Shown piece after piece: positions 31,233-39,615 of a stretch of 64,000 nucleotides of DNA. The translations under genes were made by a program, and so were the position numbers. Within the stretch, counting starts at the first letter, position 1; each line of letters begins with the position of its first letter. The notes under the pieces were generated by a model, which saw nothing but the letters and a program-made list of their open reading frames with translations, searched no databases and had not been told where the DNA came from. Source of the DNA: Stomatobaculum sp. F0698 (GTDB taxonomy: Bacteria; Bacillota; Clostridia; Lachnospirales; Lachnospiraceae); the NCBI RefSeq assembly GCF_030644385.1, contig NZ_CP130060.1, forward strand, positions 558,001 to 622,000, written 5' to 3'.

Positions 31233-32345
31233 ATGAAGAAAGCAAAGGCAGTGCTCGCGGCACTACTGGCAGCGGGCTTAACGGTGGGAAGCGCGGTTCC
31301 CGCACTGGCGTTTTATCAGCAGCCGCAGAGTAAGAAGGGCTTGCTCCTGTCGCAGCAGACGGCGGATATGCTTGCCGACATCGGCAACCTCGGTGTGAAG
31401 CAGGTCGTTGTGAACATGGGCACCGATCAGGATTTGAATACCTTCGATCCGCTCGCGGCGTATTGCACGCAAAACGGTGTCACCCTGACCATGATAGTCA
31501 TAAACCGCCCGGGTGCCCCGGCCGGTATGATGCCGAGCGCACCGGTGGCCGGCGTCGGCACCTACGGCTTCAATGTGCAAAGCGCGGAGGGTCAGGCTGC
31601 GGTTCGGAATTACGCGAGAAGCCTTGCGGCACGCTATAAGAACTCCGTGTCCAACTGGGTCATCGGCAACGAGGTGAACGATGCGATTCACTGGGACTAT
31701 AACGGCGAGATGGACATGCAGGCGCACGCGGAGAGCTATGCCAAGGCCTTTCGCATCTTCTACGAGGAGATTAAGGCGGTAAATCCCGAGGCAAAGGTGC
31801 TGATTCCCTTTGACATGCGCTGGAAGGCAACCACCGGAGAGCCCGGCTGCTACCCGACGGCTGAGTATCTGCCGCTCCTGAATAATAAGCTCCGCGACAC
31901 GGACTACGGCATTGCCTGGCATCCGTATCCGGTGCATTTCTTCACGAAGCCCGAGTTTCAGGACGATGACGGCATTTCGGCAGATATCAACACGACGCCG
32001 AACATCAATATGAAGAACATCAACGTGCTCACGGATTATCTGCAGACCGCGGATATGCGCACGCCGAGCGGTGAGGTGAGACCGCTCTTCCTCACCGAGA
32101 TGGGCTTTACCTCCTCCGTCGAGAACGGCGAGGCGCGACAGGCAGCTGCGATTGCCGAGGCCTATCGCATTGCGAAGGAGAATCCCTACATTCAGGGCAT
32201 GTACCTGTCCCGCCAGGTCGACGCAGCATCCCAGGTCGCGGCAGGCGGTGCCTTCGGACTCTGGAGACGGAACGAGAGCGCAGGCCGCGATGAGATTCCG
32301 GCGAGCAAGAAACTCGCGTGGGAAGTGTATAAGAATTTGCAGTAA
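31233..32345 (+). CDS. Secreted TIM-barrel glycosidase-like protein (DUF5722-like)
   Basis: A 370-residue exported protein with a signal peptide (KAKAVLAALLAAGLTVGSAV, cleavage after VPALA). The body looks like a clan GH-A barrel: NWVIGNEVNDAIHWD (acid/base Glu at strand 4, N-E pair), YGIAWHPYPV and FLTEMGFTSS (candidate nucleophile Glu at strand 7). It resembles the DUF5722 family. The substrate is unknown. It is a single gene with its own promoter and terminator. Confidence 0.78.
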   Translation: MKKAKAVLAALLAAGLTVGSAVPALAFYQQPQSKKGLLLSQQTADMLADIGNLGVKQVVVNMGTDQDLNTFDPLAAYCTQNGVTLTMIVINRPGAPAGMMPSAPVAGVGTYGFNVQSAEGQAAVRNYARSLAARYKNSVSNWVIGNEVNDAIHWDYNGEMDMQAHAESYAKAFRIFYEEIKAVNPEAKVLIPFDMRWKATTGEPGCYPTAEYLPLLNNKLRDTDYGIAWHPYPVHFFTKPEFQDDDGISADINTTPNINMKNINVLTDYLQTADMRTPSGEVRPLFLTEMGFTSSVENGEARQAAAIAEAYRIAKENPYIQGMYLSRQVDAASQVAAGGAFGLWRRNESAGRDEIPASKKLAWEVYKNLQ

Positions 32346-32358
32346 AAAAGAATTTTTC

Positions 32359-32393
32359 GCCCCGACGGCTCTCCACCGCCGGGGCATTTTTTT
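32359..32393 (+). terminator. Terminator after the glycosidase-like gene
   Basis: GCCCCGACGG and CCGCCGGGGC (with a bulge) followed by T7. Confidence 0.85.
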
Positions 32394-32470
32394 GTCTCCG
32401 TTTCGAAAGAGTCACCTTTGCCTCCGCTTGGTGGTATGATAAGCGGAGCGAATCTTAGGGGGAGCTAACC

Positions 32471-32860
32471 ATGACAAGGCAAGAATTGTTTGCGCTCGCC
32501 GAAAAGCGTTACGGCACCGCGCCGGACTATCCCTGGCAGGATGAGAATGCCGTGCTCCGGCGGAAGGACAACGAAAAGTGGTACGCTGTGGTTTTGAAGC
32601 TTGCCGCTTCGAAACTTGGGCTTAGGGAAACGGGGGAGATAGAACTCCTGAATGTGAAGTGCGACCCGGTATTGCTTGCCTCGCTCCGCACGCAGGCGGG
32701 CTATTTTCCCGCCTATCACATGAACAAGGAGAAGTGGCTCAGCATACGCCTCGGAATGCCGGAACTCGATGCTTCCGTTGCCGATTTGCTTGCGCTGAGT
32801 TACGAATTGACGGGACCGAAACCGCACAGCGGAAAGGGGATGAAGAAAGACGATGCATGA
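32471..32860 (+). CDS. MmcQ/YjbR-family DNA-binding-like protein
   Basis: A 129-residue CyaY-like fold protein: MTRQELFALAEKRYGTAPDY, PWQDENAVLRRKDNEKWYAV, LLNVKCDPVLLASLRTQAGY and FPAYHMNKEKWLSIRLG. The motif YH-N-K-xW is characteristic of the family. Function is unknown although a DNA-binding role has been proposed. It overlaps the following Nudix gene by 8 bp. Confidence 0.88.
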   Translation: MTRQELFALAEKRYGTAPDYPWQDENAVLRRKDNEKWYAVVLKLAASKLGLRETGEIELLNVKCDPVLLASLRTQAGYFPAYHMNKEKWLSIRLGMPELDASVADLLALSYELTGPKPHSGKGMKKDDA

Positions 32861-33422
32861 AGATAAAAAAGATAAATTTGAGAAACTGAGAGCGGAACAG
32901 AGCGGAAATGAAGGACTCTATCTGGAGTTTGAGGACAAGGAGTGGCCGCTTACTTACACGGATCACGACAGGCAGATTGCGAGAGCCATTGTGATTGATG
33001 ACGAAGAGAATTACTATTTTGTGCGTATGGACCGGTCGGATGAGTTCGGAGCCGTGACGCTGGTTGAGACTTCCGGCGGCGGCGTGGAAGAAGGGGAGTC
33101 GCCGGAAGCGGCAATACGGCGGGAACTCAAAGAAGAACTCGGCGCGGAGGTCGAGATACTCTGTAAGCTCGGGCTGGTCAGCGATTACTATAATCTCGTG
33201 CATCGACACAACTTAAACCACTATTTTCTCTGCCGGGTAAAGTCCTTCGGCGAAACCAAACTCACTCGGGATGAAGAAGAGGAGTTTCATCTGAAGACAA
33301 TAAAACTTCGCTATGAAGAGGCCGTGGTAGCGTACGAGGCAGGCCTTAACAGCCGTCTCGGGCGCCTGCTCGCGCAGCGGGAACTTCCCGTGTTGCGGCG
33401 GGCAAAAGAGCTTCTCGGCTGA
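32853..33422 (+). CDS. Nudix hydrolase
   Basis: A 189-residue Nudix protein. The box GGGVEEGESPEAAIRREL KEELGA is complete and metal ligands are intact. N-terminal part has TDHDRQIARAIVIDDEENYY. It probably hydrolyses a nucleoside diphosphate derivative. It is coupled by overlap to the MmcQ/YjbR gene and ends at a bidirectional terminator. Confidence 0.88.
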   Translation: MHEDKKDKFEKLRAEQSGNEGLYLEFEDKEWPLTYTDHDRQIARAIVIDDEENYYFVRMDRSDEFGAVTLVETSGGGVEEGESPEAAIRRELKEELGAEVEILCKLGLVSDYYNLVHRHNLNHYFLCRVKSFGETKLTRDEEEEFHLKTIKLRYEEAVVAYEAGLNSRLGRLLAQRELPVLRRAKELLG

Positions 33423-33446
33423 AGTGCGGAAATTTTGAACATAAAA

Positions 33447-33495
33447 ATAACACGGGTCGGAAATATAAGAACTGTATTTCCGACCCGTGTTTTAT
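33447..33495. terminator. Bidirectional terminator
   Basis: AACACGGGTCGGAAATA and TATTTCCGACCCGTGTT pair perfectly (17 bp) between convergent genes. Confidence 0.92.
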
Positions 33496-33864
33496 TTATT
33501 TGAGAATTCCGCTTCCGTAAAGGATGCAGTAGAGCAGAAAAATTAGCAGAAAATACTTCCAGGAATTTCTCACGAGATAAATCGTGATTTTTTCCAGGCG
33601 ATAGGTACGCGGATACAAATCTTTCCACTGTTCGCTGGTATGATAATTCTTGGTGAACTTACCGGTGAACCACTTGTCTTTGTCAAACAAAAAAGTGATT
33701 AGCCCGGAAATAAGCATCGGAACAAAGAGCCACTGTTCCACAAAATGAATGGGCTGCGCCAAGGCCTGCAGAGGGATGAGCGAAATACACCAGCACAAAT
33801 ACATGCAGCATACACTGAGGAGGCTCACAAAATAAACACGAGATAAAATACGGTTTCTTGACAT
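33496..33864 (-). CDS. Small integral membrane protein, unknown
   Basis: A 122-residue protein with hydrophobic segments VYFVSLLSVCCMYLCWCISL, HFVEQWLFVPMLISGLITFL and YFLLIFLLYCILYGSGIL. A central hydrophilic loop contains FDKDKWFTGKFTKNYHTSEQ. I do not recognise the family. Ribosome site AAAGGAG precedes the start. It is a single gene. Confidence 0.75.
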   Translation of the reverse strand: MSRNRILSRVYFVSLLSVCCMYLCWCISLIPLQALAQPIHFVEQWLFVPMLISGLITFLFDKDKWFTGKFTKNYHTSEQWKDLYPRTYRLEKITIYLVRNSWKYFLLIFLLYCILYGSGILK

Positions 33865-34120
33865 GCTTTGCTCCTTTCTGAAACTTCGGGTTATCCGGTA
33901 CCGAAATAGTGCAACGAACCCTAGTTATCTGTATTTATTGTAATACCTATTGCAAAAAAAAAATAGGAGAAAATTGAACGTGTTTCTTACAAAAACCGTA
34001 AGTTTCGGTAAGAAGTCTGTGGAAACGCCCGCGAAGGCTTATGATACTCTGTAAAGATTGTGTTTACAGCTGCCGTGCGTTAAAATAAGAACATGTGATT
34101 TCAGACGCAAAGGAGAAGCC

Positions 34121-34576
34121 ATGCAAATATCCAGTCGTTTCAGCATTGCCCTTCACATCTTCGCCTGTGTGGATGCGTTTCAGGCGACCCACAAAATGAC
34201 CAGCGACTTTCTGGCGAGCAGCATACAGACCAATCCGGTCATCATCCGGAACATTCTGTCGCAGCTTCGGCGCGCCGGACTGATTCGCATTGCGCGCGGC
34301 ACGGGTGGCATCACCCTCGAGAGGGCGCTGAAGGATATCTCCTTCTACGATGTCTATGCGGCCATTGAGCCGGTGGAGCGCGGGGCGCTGTTTCGCTTCC
34401 ACGAGAATCCGAACCCGAACTGTCCGGTCGGAAAGAACATCCATAAGATTCTGGACAATAAGTTCACCGACATTCAAAGTGCCATGGAGGCCGAGATGCG
34501 GAAGTATACGCTCGAGGACATTCACCGGGATTTGCTGCGTCTCGATGCCGTTCAGGGGAGCTGTGAAACTGCCTGA
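34121..34576 (+). CDS. Rrf2-family transcriptional regulator (YwnA-like)
   Basis: A 151-residue winged-helix regulator: SSRFSIALHIFACVDAFQAT, NPVIIRNILSQLRRAGLIRI and ARGTGGITLERALKDISFYD. It carries one Cys near NPNCPVGKNIHKIL and lacks the three-Cys cluster motif of IscR/NsrR, so it is the YwnA-type branch that usually senses small molecules or thiol stress. The start at 34121 has AAGGAGAAG. It lies 135 bp before the ketopantoate-reductase-like gene in the same direction and may regulate it. Confidence 0.87.
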   Translation: MQISSRFSIALHIFACVDAFQATHKMTSDFLASSIQTNPVIIRNILSQLRRAGLIRIARGTGGITLERALKDISFYDVYAAIEPVERGALFRFHENPNPNCPVGKNIHKILDNKFTDIQSAMEAEMRKYTLEDIHRDLLRLDAVQGSCETA

Positions 34577-34711
34577 GCGGAAATGCAGGTACGCTTGCTT
34601 TTACCGAGAGGGCTTCCGACTTTGAATCAGAAGCGAGAGAAACACAAGACATAAGACAGCGAAAGGAAAAATCAACGCGGCGTTTCGCGGGGAGAGAGGG
34701 GAAGTAACAAT

Positions 34712-35632
34712 ATGTTAAAGTATTTGATCATCGGCGCGGGCGGTGTCGGCGGCACGCTCGGCGCATACTTGCAGCGCGCGGGGCTTTCGGTGAGTTTTCT
34801 GGCACACGGAAAGACCTTGGAGGCGCTGAAGAAAAAGGGACTTACCATTGTGGGAGATGAGGGCGAAGAAACCCTGGCGCCGGTCGCTGCCTTCGATGAG
34901 GCGGGTTATCACGAGACGCCGGATGTCATCTTCCTCGCCTTAAAGTCCTATTCGATCGAGAGTGTCCTGCCGTTTTTGGAGCGCGTCGCCACGGAAAACA
35001 CGGTCATTATCCCGCTCTGTAATGTCTTCGGGACGGGAGAGAAGTTACAGAAAAAATTGGAGAAGCCGCTGGTCACGGACGGTTGCATTTATGTGATGGC
35101 GAATGTGGAGGAGCCGGGGAAAATTCGTCAGCTCGGCAAGCTGATGCGCGTGGTCTACGGTGCGCGGACGGAGGCGGAAGCGCGTACAGTGCTAAAAGAC
35201 ATTCAGGCGGACCTCGAAAAGGCGGGAGTAGAAGCCGTGCTGAGCGAGAACATCCGCCGCGATTGCATGAAAAAATTTGCCTACCTCTCGCCGCACGGTG
35301 CGGTCGGCACCTACTTCTACATCACGGCGGCGCATTTGCAGCGCGAGGGCGAGTACCGAAACTTTTACCGCGGGCTTGTGCGGGAGGTGCTTGCAATTGC
35401 GGAGAAGATGGGAATTGATATGGGAGGCTTCGGCGAAAAGGACTGCCTTGCCGTGGTGGATCGCCTCGCGAAGGAGATGACGACATCCTTCCAGAAGGAT
35501 GTCGCGGCGGGGAAAAAGTCAGAGGCGGACGGCCTGATCTACGAGGTGCAGCGCCTCGGGAAGCGCTACGGGGTCGAGACGCCCTATTACGATGAGGTGA
35601 TTGAGTCCCTTAAGTCGCGCGGCGTGGAGTGA
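34712..35632 (+). CDS. Ketopantoate-reductase-family oxidoreductase (ApbA/PanE-like)
   Basis: A 306-residue NADP-dependent reductase: N-terminal Rossmann IIGAGGVGGTLGAYLQRAGL, FLALKSYSIESVLPFL, IIPLCNVFG, and C-terminal helical domain with RRDCMKKFAYLSPHGAVGTY (catalytic Lys region). The length is usual for PanE. Pantothenate genes are absent nearby, and many paralogues act on other 2-oxo acids, so the pathway is unclear. Followed 3 bp later by the M15 peptidase gene. Confidence 0.87.
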   Translation: MLKYLIIGAGGVGGTLGAYLQRAGLSVSFLAHGKTLEALKKKGLTIVGDEGEETLAPVAAFDEAGYHETPDVIFLALKSYSIESVLPFLERVATENTVIIPLCNVFGTGEKLQKKLEKPLVTDGCIYVMANVEEPGKIRQLGKLMRVVYGARTEAEARTVLKDIQADLEKAGVEAVLSENIRRDCMKKFAYLSPHGAVGTYFYITAAHLQREGEYRNFYRGLVREVLAIAEKMGIDMGGFGEKDCLAVVDRLAKEMTTSFQKDVAAGKKSEADGLIYEVQRLGKRYGVETPYYDEVIESLKSRGVE

Positions 35633-35635
35633 GCC

Positions 35636-36721
35636 ATGGGAAACTGGGAAAAGCAGGGCAGTGCCTGGCAGTACCGCGAGAGCGGCGTTCTGAGCACCGG
35701 CTGGACCTTGATAGACGGCAAGTGGTACCTTTTTGACGCGGCGGGAAATATGAAGCTCGGCTGGCAGAAGGAGAAAGCGCGTTGGTATTATTTAAAGCAG
35801 GAGGCAGACCGCAAACCGACCGAGGCAAAAAATGACTACGGCTATACCTTGACGGGCTGGCAACAGCTTGACGGCAAGTGGTACTACTTCGGCACTGACG
35901 GCAGCATGCAGCTCGGCTGGCAAAAGATCAAAGAGCGCTGGTACTATTTGAAGCAGGAGAGCGATCGTAAGGCCGGCGAGGCGAAAAACGCCTACGGCTT
36001 CATGCTGACCGGTTGGCAGCAGATAAACGGCAAGTGGTTCTTTTTCCACGAGGACGGCAGCATGGCGGTCTACGAGTGGGTTAAGGACAAGGGCAAGTGG
36101 TACTTTCTCCGCAGCAACGGTGAGATGGCGCGGAACCAGATGCGCTCTTATAAGGGAAAGAGCTATTACTTTAAGGCGGATGGGAGCATGGCGGTCTCCG
36201 AAGCCGTGTCCTGGAACGGGGAGCGCTATCGGGCGGATCGGGACGGTGTCTGCCTCGAGGAGAGACCCGCACCCGGCGGTCACAATGTGAGCCGCTTGCA
36301 TCCGCGCCTAAAGCGCCTGCAGAAAAAGCTGATTGCGCAGTGTGCGGCGCGCGGGCTGCCGATACGCATTACGCAGGAAGTTCGCACCGCGGAAGAGCAG
36401 GATGCGCTCTACGCGCTCGGGCGCACGGCGGGTGGCAGCATTGTGACGAATGCGCGCGGTTCTTCTTATTCTTCACACCACCAGTGGGGCACGGCCTTTG
36501 ACTTTTGCCGGGACGACGGGAAGCCGCCCTATGAAAACGGGGATCGCTTCTTTGAAAAGGTGGGAGCCATGGGGAAGGCGCTCGGGCTCGAGTGGGGCGG
36601 CGACTGGAAGTCGATTGTGGACATGCCGCATTTCCAACTCTCGGACTGGGGCAGCGGGACGGCAAAGCTGAAAGAACTCTATGTCTCGCCGGACCGCTTT
36701 GAAAAGACTTGGGAAACTTGA
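35636..36721 (+). CDS. M15-type peptidase with cell-wall-binding repeats, no signal peptide
   Basis: A 361-residue protein. Residues about 5-215 are 8-9 choline/wall-binding repeats of the type GWQQLDGKWYYFGTDGSM-GW, arranged in larger units separated by RWYYLKQE-DRK blocks. The C-terminal domain (about 220-361) is M15_4 (VanY/endolysin) with SSYSSHHQWGTAFDFC (His and Asp metal ligands) and DMPHFQL (last His). The upstream frame is closed by a stop 6 bp before the ATG, so there is no signal peptide. It probably cleaves peptidoglycan stem peptides; the missing signal suggests holin-like release or lysis, as in phage endolysins. Confidence 0.85.
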   Translation: MGNWEKQGSAWQYRESGVLSTGWTLIDGKWYLFDAAGNMKLGWQKEKARWYYLKQEADRKPTEAKNDYGYTLTGWQQLDGKWYYFGTDGSMQLGWQKIKERWYYLKQESDRKAGEAKNAYGFMLTGWQQINGKWFFFHEDGSMAVYEWVKDKGKWYFLRSNGEMARNQMRSYKGKSYYFKADGSMAVSEAVSWNGERYRADRDGVCLEERPAPGGHNVSRLHPRLKRLQKKLIAQCAARGLPIRITQEVRTAEEQDALYALGRTAGGSIVTNARGSSYSSHHQWGTAFDFCRDDGKPPYENGDRFFEKVGAMGKALGLEWGGDWKSIVDMPHFQLSDWGSGTAKLKELYVSPDRFEKTWET

Positions 36722-36740
36722 ACTTTGCTTTGAGGAAACA

Positions 36741-37349
36741 ATGATGAATCAGAATCAGAACGGGAATCGAGACGAAGGTCTCAAAGAGAATCGCGAGGCT
36801 GCGGAGGCCTTTCAGCGCCTGAAAGAAGGAAATGCGCGCTTTGTGCGCGGTGAGGCGCAGAACTTGGCACACGACGCGGCGCGAAGAGATGAGCTCGCGA
36901 CCAAGGGGCAGCGTCCCTACGCCTTCATCCTGACCTGCTCGGACTCCCGTGTGGTACCGGAGTTTATTTTCTCCGCGGGGCTCGGCGAGCTCTTTGTGAC
37001 GCGCGCCGCCGGCAATGTGCTCGGAAACTCTATCCTCGCTTCGGCGCAGTATGCGGCGCAGGATCTCGGCGTGCGCCTCTTCTTGGTGCTCGGACACAGC
37101 GATTGCGGCGGCGTGAAGGCAACGCTCTCCGGAGAAGAGCTCTCGGGCGCGCTCGCGCACATGGGACAGAGAATCCGCGCCGGCATCGGCACGGAGACCG
37201 TAGCTCTGCGCGCGGTGGAGCGCAATGCGAAGGCGGAGGCGGCGGATCTTGCGGCTTGCTTACACGAGTACTGTCCCGAATTGCCGCTCACGGTTATATC
37301 CGGGGTCTATGACATAAGAACGGGCGCTGTAAGTTTCTCGGAGGAGTGA
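36741..37349 (+). CDS. Beta-class carbonic anhydrase
   Basis: A 202-residue beta-carbonic anhydrase with zinc ligands and catalytic Asp-Arg in LTCSDSRVVPEFIF and the His/Cys pair in VLGHSDCGGVKATL. FVTRAAGNVL lines the active site. The start is one of two adjacent ATGs (36741 or 36744) after GAGG; a longer frame from 36681 runs inside the previous gene. It interconverts CO2 and bicarbonate for carboxylation reactions and pH balance. Confidence 0.9.
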   Translation: MMNQNQNGNRDEGLKENREAAEAFQRLKEGNARFVRGEAQNLAHDAARRDELATKGQRPYAFILTCSDSRVVPEFIFSAGLGELFVTRAAGNVLGNSILASAQYAAQDLGVRLFLVLGHSDCGGVKATLSGEELSGALAHMGQRIRAGIGTETVALRAVERNAKAEAADLAACLHEYCPELPLTVISGVYDIRTGAVSFSEE

Positions 37350-37465
37350 TTCGGGAGAACTTACGGAAGCAAGGGCGTTCAAATCAAGAGGTGACAAAAC
37401 AGACAGCAGACAGATTAGAGAACTGCAAATCCATCGCACTACAAATTAATGAAACAACAAAAAAG

Positions 37466-37507
37466 AAAGATCGGCGACAAAGGGGGGAGTCGTCGATCTT
37501 TTTTTGA
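37466..37507 (+). terminator. Terminator after carbonic anhydrase
   Basis: AAAGATCGGCGAC and GTCGTCGATCTTT (one mismatch) with a T7 run. A second hairpin GGCGATC-TTCG-GATCGCC follows at 37510-37527 but lacks a T-run on either strand. Confidence 0.8.
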
Positions 37508-37545
37508 TGGCGATCTTCGGATCGCCACCGTGTGTTTGACTTGCT

Positions 37546-38331
37546 TTAGATATTGCGCTTCTTCTCAAGCAGGATGGCCGAGAGGATGAAGTAGATGACA
37601 GAGAGCAGAATACTCATAAGCACCATGCCTATGGTCTGCGGCGAGATATAGTTGATGCCGAAGCGGAGCATCGGTTTGGGTGAGAAGGGAATGTGAAGGA
37701 GCAATGCACCGCTGAAATAGTTGAGCGCAATGTAGAGAATCACGGTAATCACACCGCCGAAGCGCTTGCCGGGCAGGAAGGTCGACTGCAGGACAATGGC
37801 GAGCAGTGCGATGCTCTCAAACTGCAGGAGTCCCGCGAGGAAAAAGAGTGTGAGCTGTATCATGGTCGAGTGGGTTTCCGGAGAGAGCATCAATTCCACA
37901 AAGCGCTGCATACCTTCCCGGACCTCATATGAGCCGAGTCCTACAAAGGCATTGGTGAGCAGGAGTACGTCCACTACACAGATGACAGAGGCGAGGAAGG
38001 CCCAGAAGAAAATCTCGATAAAGTTCATGGCGTACTTGGTGCCCAGAATCTCAAAACTGTTGTGGGGCGTCAGGTAGAGCATGTAGGCTTCCTTGCTGTT
38101 CAGCTCCTTTTGAAAGGTCGAAAGATTTTGCAGGATGCTCACAATGGGAGCGAGAAACAGCCCGAGCGACAGAATGGTGACACTCAGTATGAAGAGAATA
38201 GAATCACTCCGATAGATGTTGCCGGAGAAGAGACTGACCAAATAGACCACTTCTCCGACGCCGATGAGGGTTAGCAATAAGAGTTTGACGAAGATGCTTT
38301 TCTTCCACTCGTATTTCATGAGTTTCAGCAT
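37546..38331 (-). CDS. ABC-2 type membrane protein
   Basis: A 261-residue permease with six hydrophobic segments, for example LLLLTLIGVGEVVYLVSLF, ILFILSVTILSLGLFLAPI, FIEIFFWAFLASVICVVDVL and IGMVLMSILLSVIYFILSAI. The start at 38331 (MLKLMKYEWKKS) is preferred because MLKLxKYE is a usual N-terminus for these permeases. It partners with the ATPase upstream on the same strand, giving a YtrA-BC-like exporter. Confidence 0.85.
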   Translation of the reverse strand: MLKLMKYEWKKSIFVKLLLLTLIGVGEVVYLVSLFSGNIYRSDSILFILSVTILSLGLFLAPIVSILQNLSTFQKELNSKEAYMLYLTPHNSFEILGTKYAMNFIEIFFWAFLASVICVVDVLLLTNAFVGLGSYEVREGMQRFVELMLSPETHSTMIQLTLFFLAGLLQFESIALLAIVLQSTFLPGKRFGGVITVILYIALNYFSGALLLHIPFSPKPMLRFGINYISPQTIGMVLMSILLSVIYFILSAILLEKKRNI

Positions 38332-38373
38332 ATGGAATTCCTTTCCTGCCTCTTTGGGCAACCAATGAAAGCG

Positions 38374-39060
38374 TTAGGCAAGCAGCTGACGGTACTTCTC
38401 TGCGAGCGAGAGTCCCTCTTTGATGCGAAGGTCCTCGACATCCAGCGAGGCCACCATGTCGCCGTCCTTTACAAAAATAGCCTTTGAAATGAAGCGCTCC
38501 ATCTCTTCAACCAGGTGGCTCGAAAGCAGGAGGGTGGAGTCCTTGCTCGCGTGGGAGATGATGAGCTCCATGACCTGATCCCGCGCGATTAGGTCAATGC
38601 CGTTCAAGGGCTCGTCGAGCAAAATGACATCGGCACTGCGCGCCATGGTGACCGCCACCTTGAGCTTGGCCATCATACCCGAAGAGAGCTGCTTTGCGCG
38701 GAGCTCGGGGCGTAGCTCGAACTTATCGATAATCTCGCGGAAGGTCTCCATCGAGAAATCCTGAAAGAAGTCCTGATAGTACTCGCCCACGTCCCGTATC
38801 TTCATATAGGAGTAGAAGTAGGGCTCGGTGGACATGTAGGCAATGTGCTCGCGGCTCCGATAATTGACCTCTTGGCCGTCCAGCAAAATCTGTCCCCGGT
38901 CCGGGAGTATCAGATTTGCAATGAGTTTCATCAGTGTGGTTTTACCGCTGCCGTTTGCGCCGAGCAGACCGTAGATTTCACCGGGTTCAAGCGTGCAGGA
39001 AAAATCCCGCAATGCCAACTTGCTGCCAAAGCTCTTGCTCACTTGTTTAACTTCCAGCAT
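38374..39060 (-). CDS. ABC transporter ATP-binding protein (YtrB/BcrA class)
   Basis: A 228-residue ATPase: Walker A GANGSGKTT, AYMSTEPYFYSYMKIRDV (Q-loop region), degenerate signature LSSGMMAKLK, Walker B VILLDEPLNGIDL and H-loop LLSSHLVEEME. The degenerate signature is usual for this class. It is encoded between a YtrA-type GntR regulator and an ABC-2 permease, indicating an envelope-stress or antibiotic-responsive transporter. Confidence 0.9.
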   Translation of the reverse strand: MLEVKQVSKSFGSKLALRDFSCTLEPGEIYGLLGANGSGKTTLMKLIANLILPDRGQILLDGQEVNYRSREHIAYMSTEPYFYSYMKIRDVGEYYQDFFQDFSMETFREIIDKFELRPELRAKQLSSGMMAKLKVAVTMARSADVILLDEPLNGIDLIARDQVMELIISHASKDSTLLLSSHLVEEMERFISKAIFVKDGDMVASLDVEDLRIKEGLSLAEKYRQLLA

Positions 39061-39078
39061 GAAATGACCTCCTTAGAG

Positions 39079-39417
39079 TCAAATGAGAGCCCGCATCTCG
39101 TCTTCGGTATAGCCGAGTTCGGACATATCTTTTTTGAAGCGGGCGATGAAGTCTGCGGCGAGTTCCTTCCGGAGACTCACATTGACCGCGGTATCTTCGG
39201 TCACAAAGGTGCCGAGACCGCGCTTCGTGAAAGCGACACCTTCAGCCTCGAGTGTCTGGTAGACGCGGGCTGCCGTGTTCGGGTTAATGTGGTACTCCAG
39301 GGCGAGGTCTCGCCCCGATTTCAATTTTTCACCGTTCTTCTTTTTACCGGTGACAATCTCCTTCTTGATTTGCAAAACGACTTGCAAATATATGGGTTGC
39401 GACTCGTTAAATTGCAT
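39079..39417 (-). CDS. GntR-family regulator, YtrA subfamily
   Basis: A 112-residue protein with one winged-helix domain (QPIYLQVVLQIKKEIVTGKK, GRDLALEYHINPNTAARVYQ, TLEAEGVAFTKRGLGTFV) and a short C-terminal dimerisation tail. The YtrA subfamily controls ABC transporter operons in which it is the first gene, as here. The start at 39417 follows GAGAGGAG. Confidence 0.9.
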   Translation of the reverse strand: MQFNESQPIYLQVVLQIKKEIVTGKKKNGEKLKSGRDLALEYHINPNTAARVYQTLEAEGVAFTKRGLGTFVTEDTAVNVSLRKELAADFIARFKKDMSELGYTEDEMRALI

Positions 39418-39433
39418 CGAAGCTCCTCTCTGT

Positions 39434-39446
39434 AAGTGCTGCACTT
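39434..39446. promoter_or_regulatory. Palindrome downstream of the ytrA-like promoter
   Basis: AAGTGC-T-GCACTT lies between the -10 and the start codon of the GntR gene; it may be the autoregulatory operator. Confidence 0.4.
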
Positions 39447-39459
39447 GCTAACTAATGCG

Positions 39460-39488
39460 ATAGTACACTAGAAAATAATGATTGTCAA
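39460..39488 (-). promoter_or_regulatory. Promoter of the ytrA-like operon
   Basis: Minus strand TTGACA and TACTAT, 17-bp spacer. Confidence 0.85.
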
Positions 39489-39518
39489 GCGCGAGAAAAG
39501 AAAAATTACTAACTTCGC

Positions 39519-39547
39519 TTGACAGCTTTTCCGGGCGATGCTATGAT
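39519..39547 (+). promoter_or_regulatory. Promoter of the amino-acid importer operon
   Basis: TTGACA and TATGAT, 17-bp spacer, about 70 bp before the first permease gene. Divergent from the ytrA-like promoter. Confidence 0.85.
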
Positions 39548-39615
39548 ACAAAAACCTTCTACACAAGTAGGTAAATAGGAAATAGCTTTTCGGATAAGAG
39601 CAGAGAGGAGGGAGC

